Assembly: GCA_947499255.1 (NCBI GenBank)
Contig: CANMNF010000001.1
Span: 372,001-436,000 of the forward strand
Direction: 5' to 3'
Source: an uncultured Sphingomonadaceae bacterium
GTDB taxonomy: Bacteria > Pseudomonadota > Alphaproteobacteria > Sphingomonadales > Sphingomonadaceae
DNA: 64,000 nt
Shown here: positions 1 to 8,204 of the stretch, piece after piece
How positions within the stretch are numbered: the first letter of the stretch is position 1
Layout of the letters: every line of letters begins with the position of its first letter
Notes under the pieces: generated by a model
What the model saw: the letters and a program-made list of their open reading frames with translations, nothing else
What the model was told of the DNA's origin: nothing
The model's database searches: none
Made by a program: the position numbers and the translations under genes

Positions 1-2
1 GC

Positions 3-1616
3 ACGCTTGCGCTGTCAAGCGATGACCGCACCATCGTCATTCAAGGGGTTGCCGGGGCGGGTAAGACGACGCTGATCTCTGCCATTGCAAGCGTCGCGCA
101 TCAGGAGGGCAGGGAGGTGCTTGGCCTCGCCTTTGCCAACAAGATGGTCAACGATCTTCGCAGCGACACCGAAATCCGCAGGCAAGGAGGCGAACTGGTT
201 GAAAGCGAGATTGAAGCGAAGACCGTTTCGTCCTTCATCAACCAGCATTTGGGCGGTGCACTCCACGGCTCAGGACCACGATACGAAGCCTCGCGCGCAG
301 TGTTGGAGGGCAAGATACTCGTCCTCGATGAAGCGTCCCTCGTCGCAAACAAGCCAATGAATGATCTCCTCACCATCGCCAACAAGCTCGGTGTCGAAAA
401 GCTCATCATGATCGGCGACAGAGCCCAGCTGCAGCCGATCGAGGCGGGCAAATCATTCTCGCTCATCCAGGCGGATAATCCCGCGATGGCGCGTCTCGAT
501 ACAAGCCTGAGGCAGCGCACAGAGCATATGAAGGAAGCGGCAGGGCTCGCCCGGTCTGGAAACTTCAAGGAGAGCTTCGAGAGGCTTGGAGAAAGGGTTG
601 TAGAGGCGGGCAAAGACCACTTGGAGGTGACCGCCAAAACATGGCTCGATCTTTCAGCTGAAGACCGCGATCGCACCGCGATCTATTCGTCGGGTCGTGA
701 CGCGCGCTCTCTGGTGAACCGAATGGTGCAAGACGGCCTGAGGGCAGAAGGCAAGGTCACCGGCGAGGGGCTTACGCTGACGACGCTTCTGCCGGCCCAC
801 GCAACCCGCGAAGAGCTACGCTATCCCGGAACTTACCGAGAGGGGCAACTCCTCGAGGTCATGCGCCATAACGCTCCGGGTGATCTCCTGCGAGGACGAT
901 ACGATGTCGAAGGAGTAGACGAACAGGGAAGAGTGCTGCTGCGCAACGAGAATGGAAAACTCCAAAGGTTTGACCCGTCGAGGATCGATCCTGCCGACAA
1001 GCGCGATGCTCTGCGTCTTTCAGAAAAGCATGAAGAGATGGTCTTTGAGGGCGACAAGGTGCGCTGGACCGAGAAGGACGACGCCCGCAAGCTGATGAAG
1101 TCCGAAGAAGCCAAGGTGCTCAAAATCAAGGACGGCGTTGTCACCGTCGAAAACCGAAATGGCGACACGGTCGAACTGAAACAGGGCGACAGGATGCTTG
1201 AACGCATGGGGCTCGCCTACGCGCTCAACATGCACCAGGCGCAAGGGGATACTCGCGATATGGCAATCGGCGAGATGCATTCCTCTGCGCGCCACCTGTC
1301 GAACCAAAGACTGGCGCTGGTGATGATGACCCGGGTGCGCGATGACATCACGATCATCACCAACGACAAAGACCGGCTGCTCGCCCAAATCGGGCGCAAC
1401 CCTGGAGACAAGACCAGCGCATTGGAAACACTTGGCGAAAAGCAGGTCGAACTGCCCAAAGGGGGCGGACCGGCTCGCGACTTTCATCCGAAGATTCCCG
1501 ATCATCTGCGGAGCAGCGACGACAAGTTATCACCGCACCCCAGTGTCGATCGCGACAGCCTGCGCGCCGTACCACAGATCGAGCTTCTCGAACGCAACCT
1601 CGAACGCAGTCGATAG
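3..1616 (+). CDS. traI: Conjugative relaxase/helicase TraI, C-terminal part (5' truncated by window edge)
   Basis: The reading frame is open from the first bases, so the relaxase domain lies outside the window. Visible is a RecD-like superfamily 1 helicase: Walker A GVAGAGKTT near bases 48-74, Walker B LVLDEAS around 319-339, a motif-III-like MIGDRAQLQPIEAGKSF near 405-455, and near the C terminus LALVMMTRVRDDITIITND, the motif-VI region typical of TraI/TrwC proteins. By family knowledge the protein nicks oriT and unwinds the transferred strand. The tail (about the last 60 residues) is charged and low in recognisable structure. The next gene starts 10 bases after the stop behind an AGGAGG site. 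Helicase identity is strong; naming it TraI rests also on the F-type transfer genes 38 kb downstream. Confidence 0.9.
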   Translation, partial: TLALSSDDRTIVIQGVAGAGKTTLISAIASVAHQEGREVLGLAFANKMVNDLRSDTEIRRQGGELVESEIEAKTVSSFINQHLGGALHGSGPRYEASRAVLEGKILVLDEASLVANKPMNDLLTIANKLGVEKLIMIGDRAQLQPIEAGKSFSLIQADNPAMARLDTSLRQRTEHMKEAAGLARSGNFKESFERLGERVVEAGKDHLEVTAKTWLDLSAEDRDRTAIYSSGRDARSLVNRMVQDGLRAEGKVTGEGLTLTTLLPAHATREELRYPGTYREGQLLEVMRHNAPGDLLRGRYDVEGVDEQGRVLLRNENGKLQRFDPSRIDPADKRDALRLSEKHEEMVFEGDKVRWTEKDDARKLMKSEEAKVLKIKDGVVTVENRNGDTVELKQGDRMLERMGLAYALNMHQAQGDTRDMAIGEMHSSARHLSNQRLALVMMTRVRDDITIITNDKDRLLAQIGRNPGDKTSALETLGEKQVELPKGGGPARDFHPKIPDHLRSSDDKLSPHPSVDRDSLRAVPQIELLERNLERSR

Positions 1617-1626
1617 GAGGACCACG

Positions 1627-2037
1627 ATGAGCGACCAATCGCACCGCGCGACGCAAGGTGAAAAAGAAGGTGGGACCTTCGCCAAGCAGCACGCCGATCA
1701 GCCGATACTCTCAAGCATCGTAGAGCAGGCCGGTCTTCAGGAAATCGCCTATACAGTGGAGGGGCGGGATCATGTCGTATGCGATGCGAGCGTACAAGGC
1801 GCCCAGGAATGCGCAGACAAGCGAGAAGCCGCATCGCACCAGCAGATCGCCGCCGAGTGCGCAGCGCTGGGCCTTGCTATCCTTATGGCCGTGATCGTGG
1901 GGTCTTTGGCGGTCACCTTCGTCAACCTCGTCACCAAACTCGCAGCGCCGGTCGGAAAACATCGCATTTACACGGTCTTCCCAAAACATTTCTTGCCAGC
2001 AATCGAGCCTGAAGGAGAATCAAACCATGGCATTTGA
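1627..2037 (+). CDS. Hypothetical single-pass membrane protein downstream of traI
   Basis: 136 residues from an ATG with an AGGAGG ribosome site overlapping the traI stop. The N-terminal 80 residues are polar; one strongly hydrophobic segment (about residues 82-103, containing LGLAILMAVIVGSLAV) is followed by a short basic tail. No family recognised. Position directly behind traI and overlap of 11 bases with the next gene suggest co-transcription with traI. A longer upstream frame exists inside traI, but the ATG with its ribosome site is the natural start. Confidence 0.6.
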   Translation: MSDQSHRATQGEKEGGTFAKQHADQPILSSIVEQAGLQEIAYTVEGRDHVVCDASVQGAQECADKREAASHQQIAAECAALGLAILMAVIVGSLAVTFVNLVTKLAAPVGKHRIYTVFPKHFLPAIEPEGESNHGI

Positions 2038-2236
2038 CTACGAGGACGCCGGCACATTCGGCAGCGAACGTGAAGCGAAAGACTGGGCGCATCGCAACAG
2101 GGTGGACTTGCGAGATCTGCACATCCGCAATCTTGGAGGCGACCGCGTTGAGGTCGGCATTCGCAAGAGCTCGTACGACAAGAGCGAAGGTTACGATAAT
2201 CGATACGGGCAGCGACGCAACGGATTTTGGCGCTGA
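2027..2236 (+). CDS. Small hypothetical protein (69 aa)
   Basis: Starts at an ATG behind GAAGGAGAA and overlaps the preceding gene by 11 bases. The product is acidic at the N terminus and ends in an Arg/Tyr/Gly-rich stretch (KSEGYDNRYGQRRNGFWR). No signal peptide, membrane segment or known motif. It may be a small DNA- or protein-binding accessory of the transfer region; this is inference only from location. Coding status is supported by the ribosome site and the tight coupling. Confidence 0.5.
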   Translation: MAFDYEDAGTFGSEREAKDWAHRNRVDLRDLHIRNLGGDRVEVGIRKSSYDKSEGYDNRYGQRRNGFWR

Positions 2237-2323
2237 TGCCTGCTGACGTCGATCAAAATCTCAAAACCATCGAGAAAAAACATCTTTGGGGAAGTAGACA
2301 GGCGCGACCGCAATGTTGGTTCT

Positions 2324-2338
2324 GCATAAGCTTTATGC
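2324..2338. promoter_or_regulatory. Short dyad in the gap before the EamA gene
   Basis: The gap 2237-2499 holds no convincing ORF. Its clearest structure is GCATAA-GCT-TTATGC, a perfect 6-base inverted repeat with 3-base centre, about 190 bases upstream of the transporter start. It could be an operator; no regulator is assigned. Confidence 0.25.
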
Positions 2339-2529
2339 GAGTCTCGTTCTCTCGCTGTCGCGCGAAGACCTGCCAGCCCTGCTAACAATCTGACAAGGGA
2401 TATAGAGCGACAGAACAATAAATGGCAGACTAGAAGATACCAACTTCGATATCTTCGATCTATTAACACCTTGCGAAAAAGGGAAGCGACATCCGTAATC
2501 TGCCACCACGCTTTTCAGCAATTCTGGTC

Positions 2530-3420
2530 ATGGCCCTTTGGGCGTCATGCTACCCCTTGATAACGATAAGTCTCGACAGCGCTCCGCATCTGACCTTTGC
2601 TGTGATGCGCGCTGTGATCGCCGGCTCGCTTCTTCTCGGCGTGGCCCTTATGCTGCGGCGAACCTTCCCGGTGGATCTGGAAAGCTGGGGTTGGATAGGC
2701 CTTGCTGGATTGGGCATGACAGGGTTGGGCTATTATGGAATGTTCCACGCCGCCGAATTCGTATCGCCCGGATTGGCAACGGTTATTGCTAACAGTCAGC
2801 CCCTGATCGCGGCGGTGTTGGCTTTTCTCTTCTTGGGAGAGCGGCTTTCAAAATGGGGCTGGGTTGGTCTTCTGCTTGGATTTGTCGGCATCTTGGCCAT
2901 CGCCGCACCGCAAATGCTTCAAGGACCGATCTCTATGACAACCGGGTTGTTTTACGTGGTCCTTGCGGCGAGCGGCGTCGCGGTCGGAAATATAGCGATC
3001 AAAAAGTTGGCTGGGCGCGTGGACGCTGCGATGGCGATGGGGCTGCAACTTCTGATCGGGGCGCTGCCACTTGGCCTTATTGCCAGCCTGACCGAAACGC
3101 CAAGCGACATTGAATGGTCGCTGATATTCATCCTGAGCCTGTTGGGCTTGAGCATTCCTGGGACCGCTATTGCGTTCTGGCTTTGGCAGGTCACGCTGTC
3201 CAACCTCGAACTATCGAAAGCCAATGTGTTCAGTTTTCTGGTACCCGTTTTCGGACTCACCATCGGCAGCGCCTTCTTCGGAGAACGTCTCACGCTGCTC
3301 ATTGTCATCGGCACCGTTATCGCCACTTCAGGGGTACTGATCACGACTGCCCGGTTTGCTTCCAAACCGGACAGCGCAGACGGACACAGCGTCGGAATTG
3401 CGGCGAGCGAAAACAGTTAA
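2530..3420 (+). CDS. EamA/DMT-superfamily transporter
   Basis: 296 residues, about ten hydrophobic segments arranged as two EamA repeats (second half from about residue 143). Landmark segments are GMFHAAEFVSPGLATVIANS, FLFLGERLSKWGWVGLLLG and the matching SAFFGERLTLLIVIGT in the second repeat. These inner-membrane proteins export metabolites, amino acids or drugs; substrate not predictable here. With ATG 2530 the first helix is short: the frame is open back to a stop at 2464 and reads PPRFSAILV just before the Met, so translation may begin upstream at a non-ATG codon (CTG 2500 or nearby). Family call strong, start uncertain. Confidence 0.88.
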   Translation: MALWASCYPLITISLDSAPHLTFAVMRAVIAGSLLLGVALMLRRTFPVDLESWGWIGLAGLGMTGLGYYGMFHAAEFVSPGLATVIANSQPLIAAVLAFLFLGERLSKWGWVGLLLGFVGILAIAAPQMLQGPISMTTGLFYVVLAASGVAVGNIAIKKLAGRVDAAMAMGLQLLIGALPLGLIASLTETPSDIEWSLIFILSLLGLSIPGTAIAFWLWQVTLSNLELSKANVFSFLVPVFGLTIGSAFFGERLTLLIVIGTVIATSGVLITTARFASKPDSADGHSVGIAASENS

Positions 3421-3485
3421 AGGCGTTCTCCGCCCGCCAGCCAAACAATCAATGCGGTGCAGCACCCATCAGGGGCTGCGCTGAT

Positions 3486-3983
3486 TTAGAGAGCGCGCGA
3501 GCTGGAGTGATAGCGCTGGATCTTCCAGTTTCCACCGGGTTCATGCGTCAATACCGATGTGGCGACGCCCTTCCGGTCGAACACACGTCCGTCGGTCAAC
3601 TCGATCCGGTAGCGATACGTTTCACGGCCCAAAGCGGCATGCTTGCCAAGCATCTCGATTTCGGTTTGCGTGTCGAAGAACTCGAACGTTTTGATCGCGT
3701 CGAGCTCGGGGCCCAGATGGTGCTCCATGTACTCGGCAAAGGTGCCTTCGACCTTACCGTTCTCGACGACAAGCGACGCATCGGCGAACAGTGCCATCAT
3801 CGCACCTTCATCACGCTGCGTCAGCGCATCGCGATATGCCGTCAACGCTGCCATGGGAGCTGCATGCATCTGATGGTGTGCTTGTTGGTGGCTTTCGGGC
3901 TTGTATTGATCATGGTGCTGCGCGGCCGCGGGCGAAGCCAACAAGACGGCTGAAGCCAGCAGAGTATTCAAAAAATAGGACAT
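3486..3983 (-). CDS. Exported NTF2-like/DUF4440-type protein in copper operon
   Basis: 165 residues with a clear signal peptide (MSYFLNTLLASAVLLASPAAAQ), then a His-rich stretch (HHDQYKPESHQQAHHQMH) and an NTF2-like fold pattern: ALTAYRDALTQRDEGAMMALF, a middle strand/helix region and a C-terminal GGNWKIQRYHSSS typical of SnoaL/DUF4440 proteins. It begins 10 bases after the copB stop and is the last gene of the minus-strand copper unit. The His/Met-rich N terminus suggests periplasmic metal contact; catalytic role unknown. Confidence 0.75.
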   Translation of the reverse strand: MSYFLNTLLASAVLLASPAAAQHHDQYKPESHQQAHHQMHAAPMAALTAYRDALTQRDEGAMMALFADASLVVENGKVEGTFAEYMEHHLGPELDAIKTFEFFDTQTEIEMLGKHAALGRETYRYRIELTDGRVFDRKGVATSVLTHEPGGNWKIQRYHSSSRAL

Positions 3984-3993
3984 GTTTGTCTCC

Positions 3994-4953
3994 CTAGAAC
4001 CAGAATCTTACGCCAATGACGTAGTTTGTTACACTCGAATCTTCGCCCTCTGTACGCGCGAAATCGCGACTGTTGCCGACCCTCCATTCCTGTTCGATCC
4101 CGATATAGGGCGCGAACTCGCGTGCGAATTCGTAGCGCAGGCGGATGCCCGCCTCGATCGTGTCGATGCCTGCACCGATGCCGAGCTCGGGAATATCCTG
4201 AGCCGACAGCGAGATTTCGCCGCGGGGTTGCAGAATTAGACGCTGGGTAATCCGCTGATCCACTTCGCCCTCGATCGTGGCAGTCAGATCGCCCTTAGTC
4301 GACAGGAATGCCGCAGCATCGACTTCGAATTGATACGGGACAAGGCCCTGGATCCCGACGACGGCATGTGTCCGTTCAGGTCCAGTGAAATCCTGCCGGA
4401 CACCGGCCTGGAAATCGAAAAACGGCGCGATTGCCCGGCTCCATAAAGCCTGCACCTCGGCTGTTTCGATTGATTCGCCGAAACCACCTTCGCCTTCGGA
4501 CTTGAACCACAATTTGTTGTAGTCGCCGCCGTAATAGCCCTGGACGTCCCAAAGGTAGCCGTCGTCGCCGTCCCGCATCCGATATTCGAACCGGTCGCCC
4601 TGGAACCAGAAAACGGGCGTACCGCTAACCTCTTTGGTCACCGCTTCGCGCGAGGCCGCCATTTCCTCGGCGCCGACAAAGGCGTCCGCGGCAAAGGCCG
4701 GGCCTTGGAGCGCTTCGGGCGGGGGAGGGCCCTCGGGGATAGTCATATGGTCGGCCTCTGCCCCATGACCCATTTGTGAATGGTCCATCATCTGATGATC
4801 GGCACTTTCAGCTGGCTGCTCTTCCTCTGAAGACGGCTCGCTTTCGCTTTTCGCCTCCTGATCCTGATGGGCCGCATGGCTTTGGTCTTGCGCCAGCGCC
4901 GAGGCTGGCAGGGCAAGCAGGGGCAAAGCAAAGATGATGCTTGTATGTTTCAT
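3994..4953 (-). CDS. copB: Copper resistance outer-membrane protein CopB
   Basis: 319 residues from the ATG at 4953, which overlaps the copA stop (TGATG). Signal peptide MKHTSIIFALPLLALPASALAQ, then a Met/His/acidic region with DHQMMDHSQMGHGAEADHM that would bind copper, and a C-terminal CopB beta-barrel domain (about residues 105-319) ending in the aromatic motif YVIGVRFWF expected for outer-membrane insertion. Known role: sequesters or exports copper together with CopA. A 30-residue upstream extension of the frame lies within copA and is not needed. Confidence 0.93.
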   Translation of the reverse strand: MKHTSIIFALPLLALPASALAQDQSHAAHQDQEAKSESEPSSEEEQPAESADHQMMDHSQMGHGAEADHMTIPEGPPPPEALQGPAFAADAFVGAEEMAASREAVTKEVSGTPVFWFQGDRFEYRMRDGDDGYLWDVQGYYGGDYNKLWFKSEGEGGFGESIETAEVQALWSRAIAPFFDFQAGVRQDFTGPERTHAVVGIQGLVPYQFEVDAAAFLSTKGDLTATIEGEVDQRITQRLILQPRGEISLSAQDIPELGIGAGIDTIEAGIRLRYEFAREFAPYIGIEQEWRVGNSRDFARTEGEDSSVTNYVIGVRFWF

Positions 4954-6746
4954 CAGGCCCCTCCCGCTTCGAGCGGTCGGACCGTGACAACTTGGAACAT
5001 CCCAGTGTGCATGTGGTAAAACAGGTGGCAGTGGAACGCCCAATCGCCGCGCTCATCGGCGGTCAGATCGAACTGCGCACTGCCGCCCGGTTGAACGTTG
5101 ACGGTATGTTTCAGCGGCTGACGGCCATCCGGGGCACCGTTGACAAGCTCGAAGAAATGCCCGTGTAGATGGATCGGGTGCACCATCATCGTGTTATTGA
5201 TCAGTTTGACGCGCACACGCTCATTGTAAGCGAACTGTATCGGCTCGGTGATCTCGTTAAACTTCTTGCCGTCAAACGACCACATATACCGTTCCATGTT
5301 GCCGGTGAGATGAATGGTCTTCATCCGGCTTGGGCGACGATTGTCCTTGTTGGGCTTTTCCGCAACCAGTTGACCATAATTGAGAACCCGGTGATCGACA
5401 TCGTTGAGCCCTAGGCCAGGGAAATCCATTCGGTCGATAGGATTGGCCGCCACAGAATCGATACCTGGACCGACTTTCACATTGGGCGGAAGCAATGAGG
5501 TGTCGCGCATCTTCATGGCGCCCATACCCGCCATCGCGCCTGCGGCTTCGGAACCATGGTCCATGCCGGCCATCGCGTCTCCACCGCCGGATCCGTGATC
5601 CATACCAGCCATCGTGCCCGCGCCTTCGGAACCATGGTCCATGCCGGCCATGCCCATATCGGTCATGGTCAGAACCGGCGGTTTCCTAAGCGCTGGCACA
5701 CCAACTCGTGCGCCCGGGCGGCTCGCCAGTGTGGCAACACCCATGCCCGAACGGTCGATTGATTCCGCGACAATCGTGTGCGCTTCGCCATTCGGTTCGA
5801 TTATAACGTCATAGGTTTCGGCCACGCCGATCTGGAATTCATCGGTCTCGACCGGTTGTACATTTTGCCCGTCAGCTTGAACGACGGTCATCGGGAGGCC
5901 CGGGATACGAATATTGAAATAGGTCATCGCCGCGCCGTTGATGAAGCGCAGGCGCACCCGTTCCCCGGGGTTGAAGAGGTATTCGAGATCATCGGCGGGA
6001 CCATGCCCGTTGATGAGGTAGGTATAGGTCGCGCCGCTGACATCCGAGATATCGGTCGGCATCATCCGCATCTTTGCCCACATACGGCGCTGCTCGCCGC
6101 TCAGATCGTAATCGTCGGTCCAGCTATTCTGGTTGTAGTTGAAATAGCCCTCGCCGACCTTGAGCTTCTTCATGATCGTGTAGGGACTCATCGTCGTCCA
6201 GTCGGACAGCATCACCACGTAGTCGCGATCGTACTGGTATGGCTCGGGTTCGATTGGATCGACAATAAGAGGACCGTAATGGCCAAGCGGCTCCTGCAGC
6301 GTATGCGCATGCCACCAATAGGTGCCTGATTGCCGGATCGGGAACTCATAGCGGTATGTCTCGCCCGGCTCGACCGCTGACATGCTTACGCCCGGAACCC
6401 CATCCATCAGGAAGGGCACCAGCAGTCCGTGCCAATGGATCGAGGTGCCGTGACCGCTGCGATTGACGAGATCGACCGCGAGGTTCTGGCCTTCCTTGAG
6501 CCGCACAAGCGGACCTGGGATCGTGCCATTTACCGCTACGCCCGGACCGCGCCGTGATCCGGTTGTGAAGGTCGTATCGGCAACCGTCATCGTGAGGTGC
6601 TCGCCTGACAGGACATCGCTGCCGCGGCGAGCGACGGTTCCGCCCGCCGCACCGCGCGCCCAGGCGGGCATGGCACCCGCAAGACCGAGCAGCCCTGCCC
6701 CGCCAACGCCTGTGCCGATGAATTTCCGTCGATTGATCGCGACCAT
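4953..6746 (-). CDS. copA: Periplasmic multicopper oxidase CopA (PcoA type)
   Basis: 597 residues. A twin-arginine signal (NRRKFIGTG) precedes three cupredoxin domains. Copper ligands are visible as HWHG (about 104-107), HAHTLQEPLGHYGP (from about 147), and near the C terminus HPIHLHGHFFE and HCHLFYHMHTGMFQ (His-Cys-His plus axial Met). Between domains 2 and 3 lies a Met-rich insert built from repeats of MAGMDHGS, seen in PcoA/CopA and absent from laccases. It oxidises Cu(I) in the periplasm. It follows the ECF sigma gene by 56 bases and is coupled to copB. Not to be confused with the P-type ATPase also called CopA at 10863. Confidence 0.96.
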   Translation of the reverse strand: MVAINRRKFIGTGVGGAGLLGLAGAMPAWARGAAGGTVARRGSDVLSGEHLTMTVADTTFTTGSRRGPGVAVNGTIPGPLVRLKEGQNLAVDLVNRSGHGTSIHWHGLLVPFLMDGVPGVSMSAVEPGETYRYEFPIRQSGTYWWHAHTLQEPLGHYGPLIVDPIEPEPYQYDRDYVVMLSDWTTMSPYTIMKKLKVGEGYFNYNQNSWTDDYDLSGEQRRMWAKMRMMPTDISDVSGATYTYLINGHGPADDLEYLFNPGERVRLRFINGAAMTYFNIRIPGLPMTVVQADGQNVQPVETDEFQIGVAETYDVIIEPNGEAHTIVAESIDRSGMGVATLASRPGARVGVPALRKPPVLTMTDMGMAGMDHGSEGAGTMAGMDHGSGGGDAMAGMDHGSEAAGAMAGMGAMKMRDTSLLPPNVKVGPGIDSVAANPIDRMDFPGLGLNDVDHRVLNYGQLVAEKPNKDNRRPSRMKTIHLTGNMERYMWSFDGKKFNEITEPIQFAYNERVRVKLINNTMMVHPIHLHGHFFELVNGAPDGRQPLKHTVNVQPGGSAQFDLTADERGDWAFHCHLFYHMHTGMFQVVTVRPLEAGGA

Positions 6747-6802
6747 TTAGGGCTCCTGTAGTAGTCGTACACTCCCAATTACGCACATCGCGCAGCTACC
6801 CC

Positions 6803-7363
6803 TCAAAAATCCTTCAAACGCTCTCTCAAACGCTTGCGGGCGCGGTAAATGCGGGTTTCGACCGTTTTTTCGCTAACCCCCAGAAGCGCTGCTGCTTCGG
6901 CTTGGGTTCGATCGTCCATGATCACCAGGACCAAAGCCTCGCGCAGGCGGATTGGAAGCCGCTCGATTTCAGTTGTCAGCCGCCGAAGCTCGTCGCGCTG
7001 CGCTGCGACCTCTTCTGGATCCGGGCTTTCGTCCGCGACGAAAAGCGTTTCGGTCGGCGTATCCAAACCGAACAGGCGCGCTGCCTTGCGCTTGCGGAGC
7101 TGGTCGCGGCATTTGTTGAGCACAACGGTCGTCAGATATGGGCCGATCGGCCGGTCCGGATCGAGCCGGTGGCGCGCCAGCCAAACTGACGCTAGCGCCT
7201 CCTGTACGGCATCCTCGGCTTGATGCGTCCCGCCCAGCATTCGACCTGCAAGCGAGATCAGCCGCGCAAAATGAGCTTCAACCAGAGTCCCGAAGGCTGC
7301 CCTGCTACCGCTAATTGCGCGCCGGATCAGCGCTGCGTCAGAATGATTTTCGAGCGCCGACAC
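6803..7363 (-). CDS. cnrH: ECF sigma factor, CnrH-like
   Basis: 186 residues from GTG 7363, just after the stop of the sensor gene. Sigma region 2 is seen in AFGTLVEAHFARLISLAGRM and HQAEDAVQEALASVW; region 4 in LPIRLREALVLVIMDDRTQ, the helix-turn-helix AEAAALLGVSEKTVETRI and RARKRLRERL. Length fits ECF sigma factors. The frame stays open far upstream inside the sensor gene, but that part is non-coding shadow. The order anti-sigma, sensor, sigma matches CnrYXH of Cupriavidus. Expected to direct polymerase to its own operon, hence to copAB. No promoter assigned. Confidence 0.85.
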   Translation of the reverse strand: MSALENHSDAALIRRAISGSRAAFGTLVEAHFARLISLAGRMLGGTHQAEDAVQEALASVWLARHRLDPDRPIGPYLTTVVLNKCRDQLRKRKAARLFGLDTPTETLFVADESPDPEEVAAQRDELRRLTTEIERLPIRLREALVLVIMDDRTQAEAAALLGVSEKTVETRIYRARKRLRERLKDF

Positions 7364-7370
7364 GGAGCGG

Positions 7371-7805
7371 CTAGTTGCTGGGATCGCCGGTGAGCGCCCT
7401 CGAAACTTGGCGGTCGAAGGCGCGCTGTTGTTCTGGGTCGAGTATCTCGCGCATATCGAACACGTGCTGGACCGTCGCCTTTTGCAACGCTCCCATACGC
7501 GCGTGGACATCATCAATTGCCGCGCTGACCTCCGGTCCAAACTCATGCTCTTTTTCCATCGCCTGCGCGAGCCGTGCATTCGATGCACGTAGAGATCCCT
7601 CGAGCGCCGAGCGTTCGACTGCGTAGCGCGCTTCGAGAGTCTCAAGCTCCCTATCCTGCTTGTCGGTGAGGACCAGTTCCTCATGAACAAATTGATGCAG
7701 GCTACCGGCGCGCTCTTGATTTAGCCACCGATCCGCAGCGATCGCCCCGAGGCAGCCGGCCAAGGCAGCAAAAAGAACCGCAAAAATGAGCTGGCGCGTC
7801 TTCAA
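7371..7805 (-). CDS. cnrX: CnrX-like periplasmic metal sensor
   Basis: 144 residues from TTG 7805 (in-frame stop immediately upstream; AGGTGA ribosome site). One N-terminal membrane anchor (about 6-24), then a helical-hairpin sensor domain of the CnrX/ZraP/CpxP class. Residues H37, H41, E58, H114 and M118 have exactly the spacing of the Ni/Co ligands recalled for CnrX (H42, H46, E63, H119, M123), so the full site appears kept. C-terminal part has VFDMREILDPEQQRAFDRQV, an LTxxQ-like motif of the family. It would hold the anti-sigma factor in place until metal binds. Confidence 0.82.
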   Translation of the reverse strand: MKTRQLIFAVLFAALAGCLGAIAADRWLNQERAGSLHQFVHEELVLTDKQDRELETLEARYAVERSALEGSLRASNARLAQAMEKEHEFGPEVSAAIDDVHARMGALQKATVQHVFDMREILDPEQQRAFDRQVSRALTGDPSN

Positions 7806-7808
7806 GGT

Positions 7809-8105
7809 CTAGTCACCTACATGAAGAAGGACGGCCGGCGAAAGCTGATCACCGGCCGCAAAATCGCTATAGACGACCTGCGGTGGTGGGCCGAAGCCGT
7901 ATGGGACTCCAGTGACCCCCATGCCCGCGCTTAGTCCGATCATAAACAGACCGGAAAAAAGCGCGGCGCGGCGGCGGCGATCTGCGATTTCACCGAGCTG
8001 GCCAGCGCGCTGCCAGACCCCGTCCATGAAGTCCGGTGGCTGCTGTGCAAAAGCCTGCGATCCCAACAATTTCAAGGATGAGTCGAGTGAAGAATGATCT
8101 ACCAT
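7809..8105 (-). CDS. cnrY: CnrY-like membrane anti-sigma factor
   Basis: 98 residues from ATG 8105, first gene of the minus-strand copper unit. N-terminal about 45 polar residues are followed by RRRRAALFSGLFMIGLSAGMGVTG, a single membrane helix with positive charges on the cytoplasmic side, and a short periplasmic tail. This topology (short cytosolic sigma-binding segment, one helix) fits CnrY/NccY anti-sigma factors, whose sequences are poorly conserved. The call depends mainly on its place before the CnrX- and CnrH-like genes; stop of this gene and start of the next are 3 bases apart. Confidence 0.65.
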   Translation of the reverse strand: MVDHSSLDSSLKLLGSQAFAQQPPDFMDGVWQRAGQLGEIADRRRRAALFSGLFMIGLSAGMGVTGVPYGFGPPPQVVYSDFAAGDQLSPAVLLHVGD

Positions 8106-8154
8106 GAGCGGCCTCTCTTTTGTTCCAGTTCCTATACGCCCGAGCCAGTCTCAG

Positions 8155-8175
8155 CCCTCAAGAAAATGTTGAGGG
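8155..8175. promoter_or_regulatory. Perfect dyad in the divergent cnrY / DUF2231 intergenic region
   Basis: CCCTCAA-N7-TTGAGGG, a perfect 7-base inverted repeat, lies in the 99-base gap between two divergent metal operons, about 50 bases from one start and 30 from the other. It could be an operator or an RNA hairpin in the leader of the DUF2231 gene. No regulator is assigned. Confidence 0.4.
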
Positions 8176-8204
8176 GTGGACCCGGTTCGTTCGTAACAGG
8201 AAAT

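Noticed and set aside
101-676. 191-codon minus-strand ORF over traI
   Set aside because: Antisense shadow; Ser/Arg-rich low-quality product and the plus strand is a clear helicase.
3114-3953. 279-codon plus-strand ORF across the EamA end and the NTF2-like gene
   Set aside because: Overlaps two well-supported genes; product has no recognisable features.
5515-5655. Direct repeats in this stretch considered as a repeat element
   Set aside because: They are the coding repeats for the MAGMDHGS Met-rich insert of CopA.
7364-7690. 109-codon upstream extension of the ECF sigma frame
   Set aside because: Lies wholly inside the CnrX-like gene; added residues are Arg/Ser-rich noise, while GTG 7363 gives normal sigma length.
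8094-8204. Upstream start of the DUF2231 gene
   Set aside because: Would overlap the divergent anti-sigma gene; ATG 8205 has a ribosome site and a signal-like N terminus.
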